Shown: positions 24,987-33,151 of the stretch, in pieces
Position numbering within the stretch: the stretch's first letter is position 1
Layout of the letters: every line of letters begins with the position of its first letter
NCBI GenBank assembly: GCA_965215215.1
Contig: OZ244043.1
Coordinates: 124,001 to 188,000, forward strand
DNA: 64,000 bases
Source: CALDTK01 sp965215215
GTDB taxonomy: Bacteria; Bacteroidota; Bacteroidia; Chitinophagales; Saprospiraceae
Reading direction: 5' to 3'
Program-made: the position numbers and the translations under genes
The notes under the pieces: generated by a model
The model's input: only the letters and a program-made list of their open reading frames with translations
What the model was told of the DNA's origin: nothing
The model's database searches: none

Positions 24987-26063
24987 TCAAGCCAGCTGCC
25001 GCTCGCTCCCTTCCAAGCTCCGCGACACCGGGGCGGGTGCCCGCTCCCCCCGCACGAGCGCGGCCACCGCCTCCACCCAAGCCGGCATATCGTTTAAGCT
25101 CGGCACCAAATCGAGCTGCTTCCCGCCGAGCTCGACAAACTCCTCGTGGTACTCATCGGCGATCTCAATCACGGTCTCCAGACAATCCGCAGTAAAGGCC
25201 GGACAGAGCACCAGCAACTTCTCGTCCCCTTGCTCCCGGCGGTGCTCGATCACTTTACTCGTGTACGGCTGCGCCCATTTCTCCGGACCCAACCGACTCT
25301 GAAAGCAAATCGTGTACTCCTCCGGCGTGAGCCCGAGCTCCGCAGCGATAGCGCGCGCCGTGGCGTGACACTGCGCCGAATAACAATATTGGTTTACCGT
25401 CGAAATACTCCCGCAGCAATTCTCCGCCTTGGTGCAGCGCTCGTGCCGGTCGGCAACCCGCAACTGGCGCTCGGGCAGGCCGTGAAAGCTAAAGAGCACG
25501 TGGTCGTAATTCTCGACGCCGAATTTCCGTGCGTTCTCCGCAAAACAGCCCACCATCGCCGGGTTGTCGTAGTAGTCGCGAATCAACCTCAGCTCGGGGA
25601 TCGACTGCTCCTCGCGCAGCACCCGCATCACTTCGTCGTGCACGCTCCCCACCGTGGCCGAGGCGTACTGCGGGAACAGCGAGAACACCACCAGCTCGCT
25701 GATGTCTTCGGCGAGCAACGCTTTGATCGTAGCCTCGATACTCGGTACCTGGTAGCGCATCGCGAGGCGCACGACGTACGCCTCCCCGAGTACGGGGTGC
25801 AGTTGCTCCACGAGGCTTTCGCCGAACACCTTGAGCGGACTGCCCTCCTCCGTCCAGAGCTGTTGGTACAACTTCGCCGAGGAGCCCGACCGAAACGGGG
25901 CGATCACGCCCTGCACCAACGCCTGACGCGCCGCCCAGGGATAGTCGATCACCCGACGGTCCGTTAGAAATTCACGTAGGTAGCGGTAGACGTCGTAGCG
26001 CGTCGGAGAATCCGGGGTGCCTAGATTGACGATGAGCACGCCGGTTTTGCCAAGGTTCGCCAT
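24987..26063 (-). CDS. hemH: Ferrochelatase
   Basis: Last enzyme of protoheme synthesis, inserting ferrous iron into protoporphyrin IX (or acting on coproporphyrin). From the ATG at 26063 it is 358 residues long. Motifs include GVLIVNLGTPDSP at the start, the catalytic histidine in LFSFHGLPERQL near residue 200, and the glutamate region in PAFTADCLETVIEI near 300. The open frame continues 126 codons upstream only as the complement of surE and is not coding. A cysteine cluster around CTKAENCC and YSAQCHAT resembles the metal-binding insertion of many Bacteroidota ferrochelatases. It stands alone, divergent from surE. A weak -7-like box lies about 20 bases upstream. Confidence 0.93.
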   Translation of the reverse strand: MANLGKTGVLIVNLGTPDSPTRYDVYRYLREFLTDRRVIDYPWAARQALVQGVIAPFRSGSSAKLYQQLWTEEGSPLKVFGESLVEQLHPVLGEAYVVRLAMRYQVPSIEATIKALLAEDISELVVFSLFPQYASATVGSVHDEVMRVLREEQSIPELRLIRDYYDNPAMVGCFAENARKFGVENYDHVLFSFHGLPERQLRVADRHERCTKAENCCGSISTVNQYCYSAQCHATARAIAAELGLTPEEYTICFQSRLGPEKWAQPYTSKVIEHRREQGDEKLLVLCPAFTADCLETVIEIADEYHEEFVELGGKQLDLVPSLNDMPAWVEAVAALVRGERAPAPVSRSLEGSERQLA

Positions 26064-26083
26064 GCGGAAAAGACAAAACAGGC

Positions 26084-26091
26084 CAACATTA
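26084..26091 (-). promoter_or_regulatory. -7-like box before hemH
   Basis: TAATGTTG, five of six fixed positions, ending 20 bases before the ATG at 26063; a longer leader than in the other cases. Confidence 0.3.
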
Positions 26092-26124
26092 GGTTCTCGA
26101 CGGCCCGGGCTGCAAACCCGCCCG

Positions 26125-26132
26125 TTACTTTG
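26125..26132 (+). promoter_or_regulatory. -7-like box before surE
   Basis: TTACTTTG, five of six fixed positions, ending 6 bases before the ATG at 26139. Confidence 0.4.
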
Positions 26133-26138
26133 CGGCCT

Positions 26139-26942
26139 ATGCCAAAACCCCTCATCCTCGTAACCAACGACGACGGCATCGCGGCCCCGGGCATCCTCGC
26201 GCTCATCGACCTCGCCCGGGAGTTCGGCGAGGTCATCGTCGTAGCGCCCAACACACCGCAGTCGGGCCAGGGTCACGCCATCACCCTCGAGGACCCGCTC
26301 CGGATCCATCCGGTTAGCGTGTTCGGCGATAGCGTCGAGGCCTACGAGTGCACCGGTACGCCCGTCGACTGCGTGAAGCTCGCCAAGCACGTAGTCGCGA
26401 AAGGTCGCAAGATCGATCTGTGCGTGAGCGGCGTCAACCACGGCTCCAACGCCGGGGTCAACATCATCTACTCCGGCACGGTGTCCGCCGCGATGGAGGC
26501 GTCCCTCGAGGACATCCCCTCCATCGCGTTTAGCCTACTCGACTACAACTGGGAGGCCGATTTTACGGTGGTCGATCCGTACGTACGCACGCTCATCGCC
26601 TACGCGCTCGACGGCGGTTTCCGCGGGACGAAGCTTATCAACGTGAATATCCCCAAGCGCAGCGAGGAGCCGATCGGAGGCCTCAAGGTGTGCCGGCAGG
26701 CGAACGCCCGCTGGGTCGAGGAATTCCAGGAGGGCAAAGATCCCCGGGGCCAAACCTACTACTGGCTCACCGGCAGCTTCGTACCCAACGACATCGAGGA
26801 CGACACCGACATCTACGCCCTCGACCAAAACTACGTGAGCGTGGTGCCCTGCGGGCACGACCTCACCCGCTACCAGGCCCTCGAACCCCTGCGCGAGCTG
26901 GACGCGTTGCCCCTGGTCGAAGCCAACTCAACCCCCGCCTAG
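26139..26942 (+). CDS. surE: 5'/3'-nucleotidase SurE
   Basis: Divalent-metal nucleotidase acting on nucleoside monophosphates, used in stationary-phase survival and nucleotide salvage. It is 267 residues long from the ATG at 26139; a TTG three codons earlier is unlikely. Metal ligands are Asp11 and Asp12 in VTNDDGIAAPG, the serine in NTPQSGQGHAIT near 43, and the asparagine in SGVNHGSNAG near 99. The TAG stop overlaps the GTG of the next gene by one base, and lpxB follows, so surE, the small membrane gene and lpxB form one unit, an arrangement I recall from other Bacteroidota. Confidence 0.93.
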   Translation: MPKPLILVTNDDGIAAPGILALIDLAREFGEVIVVAPNTPQSGQGHAITLEDPLRIHPVSVFGDSVEAYECTGTPVDCVKLAKHVVAKGRKIDLCVSGVNHGSNAGVNIIYSGTVSAAMEASLEDIPSIAFSLLDYNWEADFTVVDPYVRTLIAYALDGGFRGTKLINVNIPKRSEEPIGGLKVCRQANARWVEEFQEGKDPRGQTYYWLTGSFVPNDIEDDTDIYALDQNYVSVVPCGHDLTRYQALEPLRELDALPLVEANSTPA

Positions 26943-27247
26943 TGCTACGCCGAGACATCCTCTGGATCGGACTCGCCCTCGGCGTGGTACTGCCCGTGAT
27001 GGCGTACTTCCTACTCGTCAACGTCTTCGCCCTGCTCGACGGGCTCGGCGCGGCCGACGGTACCGGTTTGAACCTCAATTTCCGCGAGCGTACCCTCACG
27101 CTGCTCGCCATCTGCGTCAACCTCCTGCCGTTCCGCGCCTACAACAACCTCCGCGCCACGCAGGCCATGCGCGGCGTACTGCTCGCCACCGGGTTTTACA
27201 CCATCGCCTGGATCATCGAGTACGGCCTCGATCTCCTCAACAACTAA
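26942..27247 (+). CDS. Small membrane protein between surE and lpxB
   Basis: A 101-residue membrane protein from a GTG that overlaps the surE stop by one base. It has three hydrophobic segments (about residues 7-30, 50-65 and 78-98) and a central NLNFRERTLTLLA stretch with conserved-looking asparagine and arginine residues (FRAYNNLRATQAMRG). The reading frame is the only one here whose codon use matches its neighbours. It is three bases from lpxB, so co-expression is certain in practice. I do not recognise a named domain. The position hints at a link to the envelope, nothing more. Confidence 0.75.
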   Translation: MLRRDILWIGLALGVVLPVMAYFLLVNVFALLDGLGAADGTGLNLNFRERTLTLLAICVNLLPFRAYNNLRATQAMRGVLLATGFYTIAWIIEYGLDLLNN

Positions 27248-27250
27248 CGC

Positions 27251-28396
27251 GTGCGCTACTTCCTGGTAGCCGGCGAGGCCTCGGGCGATAACCTCGGCGC
27301 CCTCCTCATCGAGGAGATCCTCCTGCTCGACCCCCGTGCGGAGTTCATGTTTTGGGGCGGCGACGCCATGCAGGCCGCCAGCGGTGGGCTTGCGCCAAAA
27401 CGCCACATCCGCGAGCTCGCCTTCATGGGCTTCGCCGAGGTGGCGCGCAACCTCCTCACCGTCCTGCGCCTCATGCGGGAGGCCAAACGGCAGGTGGCGG
27501 CCTTCGCGCCCGACACCTTGGTCTGCATCGATTACCCCGGCTTCAACCTCCGCCTCGGCGCCTGGGCCAAACGCCGGGGGGTTTGGGTCGATATGTACGT
27601 GAGTCCACAAATTTGGGCCTGGCGCCAGGGGCGCGTGCACCGCGTGATTCGCGACACCAACCGCGTACTGTGCGTCCTGCCCTTCGAGGTCGAATTTTAC
27701 GCGCGTTTCGGTTACGCGGTCACGTACGCAGGTCACCCCCTCCCGAAGCGCGTGGATCGTTTTAGCGTAAGCGAGACCCTCACCGTGCAGGATAGTGAAG
27801 GCGCGCGCGCGGCCGTCGGCGAGGTAGTGGCCCTCCTGCCCGGGAGTCGCCTACAGGAGGTGCGCGAGCTGCTGCCCGTCATGCTGCGGGCTTGCGCCAA
27901 AACCGGCGACCGGCTCCCGGTAATCGGTGCCGCCCCGGTACTCACGGATGAGGAGCTCCGCGGACTATCGGAGGAGTTCGGCGTCGGCTGGACGCGGGAC
28001 ACCTACGACCTGCTGGGCCACGCGCACACCGCCTGCGTATCGAGCGGCACGGCGACCCTCGAGACCGCGCTGTTCGGCGTGCCGCAGGTGGTTTGCTACC
28101 GGGGCGGGCGGATCAGCGTGGCGGTCGCGCGGCGGCTCGTTAAGGTACCGTACATCGCGCTCGTAAATTTGATCCTCGGGGAGCAAATCTTGCCCGAGCT
28201 CATCCAGGGTGAGCTCACGCCCGCCTCGCTCGCCGAACGGTTGTCGGAAATCAGCGCCGGACCCGCCCGCGAGCTACAGCTCGCGGGCTACGGGAAGCTC
28301 CGCGAGCGCTTGCTGCCCTACGACGCGGCCGCCACCGCGGCGAAATTTATCGTAACCCGTGCACAAAGCGCCGACCGGGCGATGAACCAGGCGTAA
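27251..28396 (+). CDS. lpxB: Lipid-A-disaccharide synthase
   Basis: Glycosyltransferase (GT19) joining UDP-diacylglucosamine and lipid X into the tetraacyl disaccharide of lipid A at the inner membrane. It is 381 residues long, starting at GTG with the family opening YFLVAGEASGDNLG. Other signatures are FIDYPGFNLRLG-type residues near 95, SPQIWAWRQGR near 119, LLPGSRLQEVRELLP near 195, and SGTATLETALFGVPQVVCYR near 260, the nucleotide-sugar site. Three bases after the small membrane gene. Its presence shows a lipid A-containing outer membrane. Three copies of the GTTTTnGCGnAAGC motif lie inside it. Confidence 0.93.
   Translation: MRYFLVAGEASGDNLGALLIEEILLLDPRAEFMFWGGDAMQAASGGLAPKRHIRELAFMGFAEVARNLLTVLRLMREAKRQVAAFAPDTLVCIDYPGFNLRLGAWAKRRGVWVDMYVSPQIWAWRQGRVHRVIRDTNRVLCVLPFEVEFYARFGYAVTYAGHPLPKRVDRFSVSETLTVQDSEGARAAVGEVVALLPGSRLQEVRELLPVMLRACAKTGDRLPVIGAAPVLTDEELRGLSEEFGVGWTRDTYDLLGHAHTACVSSGTATLETALFGVPQVVCYRGGRISVAVARRLVKVPYIALVNLILGEQILPELIQGELTPASLAERLSEISAGPARELQLAGYGKLRERLLPYDAAATAAKFIVTRAQSADRAMNQA
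27388..27401 (-). repeat. Dispersed motif GTTTTnGCGnAAGC
   Basis: Reads GTTTTGGCGCAAGC; first of three copies in lpxB, antisense. Confidence 0.8.
27759..27772 (+). repeat. Dispersed motif GTTTTnGCGnAAGC
   Basis: Reads GTTTTAGCGTAAGC; second copy in lpxB, sense. Confidence 0.8.
27890..27903 (-). repeat. Dispersed motif GTTTTnGCGnAAGC
   Basis: Reads GTTTTGGCGCAAGC; third copy in lpxB, antisense. Confidence 0.8.
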
Positions 28397-28440
28397 GCGG
28401 ACAGGCTTTGTTAAGGCAAGAAGCTAAAACCTTTTTCACT

Positions 28441-29022
28441 ATGGCCCAGGCCGAAGACATCAACCCCATCGAACGTGCCGAGCACGCGGACGCAGCGAAG
28501 CGCCGCGAGCGCGCCGGGACCGATCCGAACGCGAAGCGTTACAACGACGAGACGTACAACTGGAGCCGGCAGGCTACGCTCTACGGACTCGTCGCGGGGG
28601 TCGCCCTCGGCGCGTACCAGTTCTTTCTCAACATCGCCGAACAGGGCATCGCGATCGGGTGGGGCATCCTGGGGTTCCTGATCTTCGTGCCCTTCATCTG
28701 GTACGGACTGAGTCAGTACCGTAAGCACCTCGCCGCGGGGGAGGTGTTCAAGAGCGGTATTCTTTTCGGGCTGCGGGTCTCGGTCATCGGATCCATCGTC
28801 GCCGTCGCCCTCAACGGCATCGGCTTCCTGATCGGCGGTGAGGCCACCCCGGAGGTCGTCGGAACGGAGGCAATCAGTTTCGGTCAACTCATGGTGAACA
28901 GCGTATTCCAAGTGCTGATCGGCATCGTGGTCGGGATGACGATCACGTTTATCATTCTGCAGGGCATCAAATCGGATGCTCCTGCCGACGAATTTATCGA
29001 AGAACAGGAAGGACATGCATAG
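28441..29022 (+). CDS. DUF4199-like four-helix membrane protein
   Basis: A 193-residue inner-membrane protein. A charged N-terminus (about 45 residues) is followed by four hydrophobic helices (about residues 52-70, 73-95, 110-135, 155-180) and an acidic tail. Length and layout resemble DUF4199 proteins of Bacteroidota, an assignment I make from pattern only. The ATG at 28441 is preferred to the TTG 33 bases upstream. It overlaps the next gene by 8 bases. Role unknown. Confidence 0.72.
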   Translation: MAQAEDINPIERAEHADAAKRRERAGTDPNAKRYNDETYNWSRQATLYGLVAGVALGAYQFFLNIAEQGIAIGWGILGFLIFVPFIWYGLSQYRKHLAAGEVFKSGILFGLRVSVIGSIVAVALNGIGFLIGGEATPEVVGTEAISFGQLMVNSVFQVLIGIVVGMTITFIILQGIKSDAPADEFIEEQEGHA

Positions 29023-29350
29023 CCACGACTACGATACCCTGGTGGAAGCTCAGATGGGCTTGCGCAAAAACGGTTTCACCGAGGAATTCGTCTGGGAGGA
29101 CGAGCAGTTTAAGAGCGAGGACAAGAGCGTGACTTACCGCCCCGACGACCTCAAGATCGTGGAGCACTACCGCTTCGAGGGCGCCAGCGACCCGGGGGAC
29201 ATGAGCATCCTGATGGCGCTCGAGGCCAAGGACGGTCGGAAAGGCTACGCAATTAGTGCCTACGGTACCTATGCAGATGAGAAATTCGTTAAATTCCTGG
29301 ATGAGATTCCGGAACGCGAAGATCCGGAGGTCACCGCCAAACCCGCATGA
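29015..29350 (+). CDS. Small acidic protein of the family often labelled phosphoribosylpyrophosphate synthetase
   Basis: A 111-residue acidic soluble protein (HDYDTLVEAQMGLRKNGF at the start, then EHYRFEGASDPGDMSIL and ISAYGTYADEKFVKFL). I recognise the pattern as a small Bacteroidota family commonly annotated as phosphoribosylpyrophosphate synthetase. That label looks wrong here: the protein is a third of the size of a PRPP synthetase and has no PRPP loop. It overlaps its upstream neighbour by 8 bases and its downstream neighbour by 4, so all three are translationally coupled. Function unknown. Confidence 0.78.
   Translation: MHSHDYDTLVEAQMGLRKNGFTEEFVWEDEQFKSEDKSVTYRPDDLKIVEHYRFEGASDPGDMSILMALEAKDGRKGYAISAYGTYADEKFVKFLDEIPEREDPEVTAKPA
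29058..29071 (-). repeat. Dispersed motif GTTTTnGCGnAAGC
   Basis: Reads GTTTTTGCGCAAGC; antisense to the 111-residue acidic protein gene. Confidence 0.8.
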
Positions 29351-30588
29351 GTCAGCAGCAACCCGATTTAGGTCCAGTAAGTCTGTCGAGGATCGCCTCG
29401 TTTCTGGCCATCATCGGGTTGCTAATATTCGCCGCAATTTGGCTCAAGAGCCTCCTCGTTCCCTTGGTGTTCGCCGCCGTGTTCGCGCTTACGCTACGCC
29501 CGATCTGCAATTGGGTAGAGCGGTACGTACAAATCGACTGGCTTTCCATCGTGATCACTTTCGTGATCGCCGCCCTCCCGGTAGCGGCAGCGGTGGTGGT
29601 GTTCACGTACCAGACGGTGGAGGTCATGGACGACTTGCCCACGATCACCGAGGAGTTTCAGGAGTCGCTGAATCGCATTTTCATCTACACGACCGATAAG
29701 CTCGACCTCGAGCTGGAGGTGTCCGGCTACGACTGGGTGCGCGGTCAGCTCGGGGATGCGCTCGACCAACCGTTCCTGTACTTGAGTGGGCTGGTAACCG
29801 GCGCCGGGGGGGTAGTGGGCACGCTTCTGCTCATCTTCTTGTACACCTTCCTCCTGCTGCTGTACCGCAGTCCGCTGCACCATTTTATACTCGGTCAGTT
29901 CGGTGGTCTAAATCGGGAACGCATCGACTTGGTGCTCGCCGACACGCAGCGCATGAGCTACACCTACCTCAAGGGACTCGGCATCGTGATGGTCATCTTG
30001 GGCCTGCTCAACAGCGTCGGACTGACCCTCATCGGCATCGATTATGCCTTCTTTTGGGGTTTCTTAGCTGCCTTTCTAGCGATCATCCCTTACATCGGCA
30101 CCACCATCGGCGGGTTGCTGCCGTTTTTGTACGCGCTCAGTACGACGGATAACGCCCTGCAGCCCATCCTGGTCGTGATTTTATTTACCACCGTACAGGG
30201 CATAGAGGGCAACATTATCACCCCGAAGGTAGTGGGCAGCTCCATTCAGGTCAATCCGCTCGCCGCTATCATCGCGCTGTTTTTCGGCGGCTTCGTGTGG
30301 GGGGTCGAGGGGTTGATCCTCGCGCTTCCCCTGACGGCGATGATCCGGATCTTGATGGTGCACTCCCACAGCTTCCGCCCCTTCGGGCTGCTGTTGAGCG
30401 ACGACCTCCAACGGCGCGACGTAGAGTTTCTGGGCGCACTCGACGAAGACCACTACCGGATCGTCAACTTCTTTCGCGTGCGCCGCAACGTGCCCCCGCC
30501 GGGCGCCCTCGTATCGCACAAGTTGTCTGCCCGCGAAACGCTCGACATCGAGGTCGAGGAAGGCTACCGGGAGGATATAACCGCCTAA
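29347..30588 (+). CDS. AI-2E family transporter
   Basis: A 413-residue member of the AI-2E/PerM/YhhT family, inner-membrane proteins that include an autoinducer-2 exporter and sodium/proton antiporters. There are seven to eight hydrophobic helices: two near the N-terminus (about residues 15-75), then after a soluble stretch with a helical loop, a cluster from about 150 to 335 with the family motif PYIGTTIGGLLPFLYA and the glycine-rich VQGIEGNIITPKVVG region. The C-terminal about 80 residues are charged and cytoplasmic. It starts with an ATGA overlap on the preceding gene. The transported substrate cannot be inferred. Confidence 0.88.
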   Translation: MSQQQPDLGPVSLSRIASFLAIIGLLIFAAIWLKSLLVPLVFAAVFALTLRPICNWVERYVQIDWLSIVITFVIAALPVAAAVVVFTYQTVEVMDDLPTITEEFQESLNRIFIYTTDKLDLELEVSGYDWVRGQLGDALDQPFLYLSGLVTGAGGVVGTLLLIFLYTFLLLLYRSPLHHFILGQFGGLNRERIDLVLADTQRMSYTYLKGLGIVMVILGLLNSVGLTLIGIDYAFFWGFLAAFLAIIPYIGTTIGGLLPFLYALSTTDNALQPILVVILFTTVQGIEGNIITPKVVGSSIQVNPLAAIIALFFGGFVWGVEGLILALPLTAMIRILMVHSHSFRPFGLLLSDDLQRRDVEFLGALDEDHYRIVNFFRVRRNVPPPGALVSHKLSARETLDIEVEEGYREDITA

Positions 30589-30625
30589 GTAGCGGGTCCA
30601 TCCGCCGCTGCCCCGCGGTAGCCGC

Positions 30626-30633
30626 TACCTTGG
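30626..30633 (+). promoter_or_regulatory. -7-like box before the RluA-type gene
   Basis: TACCTTGG, five of six fixed positions, ending 6 bases before the ATG at 30640. Confidence 0.45.
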
Positions 30634-30639
30634 CCTGTT

Positions 30640-31380
30640 ATGGCCCGAGCCACTTACGAAATCCTCCACGAGGACGCGCAGATCGTCGTCGTCAACAAGC
30701 CGCCGGATTACCTGACGATCCCCGATCGCTTCGATCCGTTCAAGCGCAACTTACTGACGGAGCTGAAGGAGAGCTACGAAGAGGTCTTCGTGGTCCATCG
30801 CCTCGATCGGGAGACCTCCGGCATCCTCGTGTTCGCGCGCGACGCTGACGCACATCGCGCGCTGAACCTGCGGTTCAGTAACCGCGAGGCCGACAAATTC
30901 TACCTCGCGCTCACCACGGGTTGCCCCTACCCGCGCGAGGACACGATCGACAAGCCCATCGGTCCGGACCCCCGGGGCGGCGGCCGCATGCGCATCGACC
31001 CGCGCGAGGGAAAGCCGAGTGCGACGGCCTACGAGACGCTCGAGTGTTTTCGGGAGTACGCGCTGGTGCGCCTACAGCTATTCACGGGGCGGACGCACCA
31101 GGTGCGGGTGCACATGGCGTCTACCGGTCACCCGCTGGCCGTCGACCCACTCTACGGCGGTTCTGAAGCCATTTTCCTCTCCCAGATCAAGCGTAAGAAA
31201 TTCAACCTTAAGAACGGTACGGAGGAGCGACCGCTGTTGAACCGAGTGAGCTTGCACGCCTACCAGTTGGCGTTCGATCATCCGGGTACCGGGGAGCGGG
31301 TTAGTTTTCAGGCGGAACCGCCGAAGGACTTCCTGGCGACGGTACGGCAGTTGGGGAAGTGGGGGGCGGTACCTAGCTGA
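30640..31380 (+). CDS. RluA-family RNA pseudouridine synthase
   Basis: Enzyme that isomerises uridine in rRNA or tRNA. It is 246 residues long, with no S4 domain. The catalytic aspartate is in VVHRLDRETSGILVFA near residue 56; KPIGPDPRGGGRMRID lies near 105 and the RNA-binding GRTHQVRVHMASTGHPLAVDP near 150. The absence of S4 and the small size fit the RluA/TruC branch; the target base is undetermined. A -7-like box TACCTTGG ends 6 bases before the ATG. It converges with the halogenase-like gene across 62 bases. Confidence 0.9.
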   Translation: MARATYEILHEDAQIVVVNKPPDYLTIPDRFDPFKRNLLTELKESYEEVFVVHRLDRETSGILVFARDADAHRALNLRFSNREADKFYLALTTGCPYPREDTIDKPIGPDPRGGGRMRIDPREGKPSATAYETLECFREYALVRLQLFTGRTHQVRVHMASTGHPLAVDPLYGGSEAIFLSQIKRKKFNLKNGTEERPLLNRVSLHAYQLAFDHPGTGERVSFQAEPPKDFLATVRQLGKWGAVPS

Positions 31381-31442
31381 GCCAAGATTCGATAGGGTTC
31401 CGATTCAGCCGAACGCGCATGTCCCTTCTTGAGGTTCGATCC

Positions 31443-33140
31443 TCAGGCCTCGAGCACGAATCCGGCCGCGCGCTCGATCGTCGCGCGCTCGTACTCGAAG
31501 TACGGACGCAGCGCCGGTGGCGCGGTGCTCCGTCCCCAGTCGTAGATGAGCTTTTGCGTCTCCGGTGAGCCATCGTGCCAGCGCCGGAGGACGTCGAAGA
31601 GGTTGAGTGGCTCGGGGGAGGCTTCTCCGTCGCCGAGGATCCACGCCAACTTCGGGACTGCATTCTCGGGCGTCATCGCTCCCGCCTTCACGTCGAGCAT
31701 GATCTGGTAGCAGGCTTGGAACTGTTGGTTGGCGCTCTCGAGTTCGGGACAGAAGGTACCGGGGAGCGGGGCGGTGTGCAGTCGGTCGAGCTCCGCGGTG
31801 TCACCCGTTTCCAGGTAACGGTAGTACGAACCGGTGTAGCGAATCACTCCGAGGTTCCACGCGAGGTACCACATCTTCGACCAGGCCCGCCAGAGATCGA
31901 AATCGCGGAAGGAGATGTACGAGCCGTGAATGAGGCGGTCATTGTTGTCGAGGATGGTCTGATTGAGGCGATCGACGTACGAGAAGCGCTCCGCGGAGAG
32001 GTCACCGTCCTCGAGTCCGGCGAGCAGGTCAGGAAGGAATGCTTCCGCCACGGCGAACGTGTTGGCCATACCGCGGCTGAAGAGCGCGTCGACCGCGCCG
32101 GCGGCGTGGCTCATCATCAGCCACCGGTCACCGACCGTTTTGGTCGACGAGTACTGCGTGCGCCCGGTGGAGATCCACTCGAAAGCCGGCTCGGCGTCGA
32201 CGAACTGCTCGGCGATGGAGGGAAAACGTGTGAGAAACGCTTTCCACTCGTCCGCCGCGGTGGCGCCTTCCTTCTCCGGGAAGGCGCTACGCTCGAGGGT
32301 TAGTCCCACCGAAACGACGTCCGCCTCTGAGTCTTTGTGGTTGTTGAAGGGGATCACCCACATCCAACCGCCCTCGAAGAGGTGATGGAGGGTGCCTTCG
32401 TTCCACAGAGTTGGCTGCCCGTTCCCGTTCTCGATTTCGTCGTACGGTCGTACGCCACGCATGTGGGTGAAGATGGAGCGGGTGTCGGTGGCGAATCGGC
32501 AGGGCTCCTCCCGGAGTCCGAATTGTTCGGCGAGCACGGACCGGCGCCCGGTCGCGTCGATCACGTAGCGCGCGACCACCTTCGCGTCGCCGCTCAGGTG
32601 GACGGTTGCGCTGTTTTCGTCGAAGTCGACGCCTCGGACGCGCGTTCCCTCGTAGGCGCTCGCGCCGTAGCGCTTGGCGGCGTCGAAGAGGTAGGCGTCG
32701 ATGTCCGCGCGCAGCAAGTGAGACTCCGGACCATACAGCCCCTCGCTCACGTTGCACTGGGTCACCTCGTAGCGCTCGTGCGGGTGGTTCTCTCGGTGGT
32801 AGACAAACCCGAAGTTCTTCTTGATGCCACAGCGCTTACTCACCTTGGTGGCGAGACCGCGACTGGTCGTGATCTGCGCGAGCTCGGGAACGTCGTAGCG
32901 GGTGGCGAGCTGTCGCAAGAGGAAGGAGGTCTCCCCGATGGTCGACTCCCCGAGGGCAAAACGGGGGTGGTAACCGGCGTCGACGAGCGTGACGCGAGCG
33001 CCCTGACGGGCGAGGATCGCGGCGACGGCGCTGCCGCCAATCCCGCTGCCGAGAACGACGACATCCGCCTCGGAGTGGGCGGGAATCCGGGTGGCCGAAT
33101 GGCCGTTTACCGAGGGACTGGCCTGCGGTTGTTCTCTCAT
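31443..33140 (-). CDS. Flavin-dependent halogenase-like FAD oxidoreductase
   Basis: A 565-residue FAD-binding protein. The Rossmann motif VVVLGSGIGGSAVA is near residue 30, and GESTIGETSF near 63 resembles the GES/GEA motif of flavin-dependent halogenases. The sequence WMWVIP near residue 258 matches the WxWxIP signature that separates halogenases from ordinary monooxygenases. A candidate HOCl-relaying lysine sits in CGIKKNFGF near 100. The C-terminal 200 residues are helical. If active it would halogenate a phenolic, pyrrolic or similar substrate using reduced FAD from a partner reductase. It lies 11 bases after a luciferase-like monooxygenase gene on the same strand. Geranylgeranyl-reductase-like or non-halogenating oxidase functions are alternatives. 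The ATG at 33140 fits the spacing best. Confidence 0.72.
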   Translation of the reverse strand: MREQPQASPSVNGHSATRIPAHSEADVVVLGSGIGGSAVAAILARQGARVTLVDAGYHPRFALGESTIGETSFLLRQLATRYDVPELAQITTSRGLATKVSKRCGIKKNFGFVYHRENHPHERYEVTQCNVSEGLYGPESHLLRADIDAYLFDAAKRYGASAYEGTRVRGVDFDENSATVHLSGDAKVVARYVIDATGRRSVLAEQFGLREEPCRFATDTRSIFTHMRGVRPYDEIENGNGQPTLWNEGTLHHLFEGGWMWVIPFNNHKDSEADVVSVGLTLERSAFPEKEGATAADEWKAFLTRFPSIAEQFVDAEPAFEWISTGRTQYSSTKTVGDRWLMMSHAAGAVDALFSRGMANTFAVAEAFLPDLLAGLEDGDLSAERFSYVDRLNQTILDNNDRLIHGSYISFRDFDLWRAWSKMWYLAWNLGVIRYTGSYYRYLETGDTAELDRLHTAPLPGTFCPELESANQQFQACYQIMLDVKAGAMTPENAVPKLAWILGDGEASPEPLNLFDVLRRWHDGSPETQKLIYDWGRSTAPPALRPYFEYERATIERAAGFVLEA

Positions 33141-33151
33141 GATAGGAGGGG

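Noticed and set aside
26064..26441. N-terminal 126-codon extension of the ferrochelatase frame
   Set aside because: It is the complement of surE, and family similarity begins exactly at the ATG 26063.
31428..31447. Hairpin CTTGAGG-TTCGAT-CCTCAGG between the RluA-type and halogenase-like genes, resembling a tRNA T-arm or terminator
   Set aside because: The stem is 6-7 bp with a wobble, lacks a T-run in both directions, and no acceptor, D or anticodon arm can be built around it.
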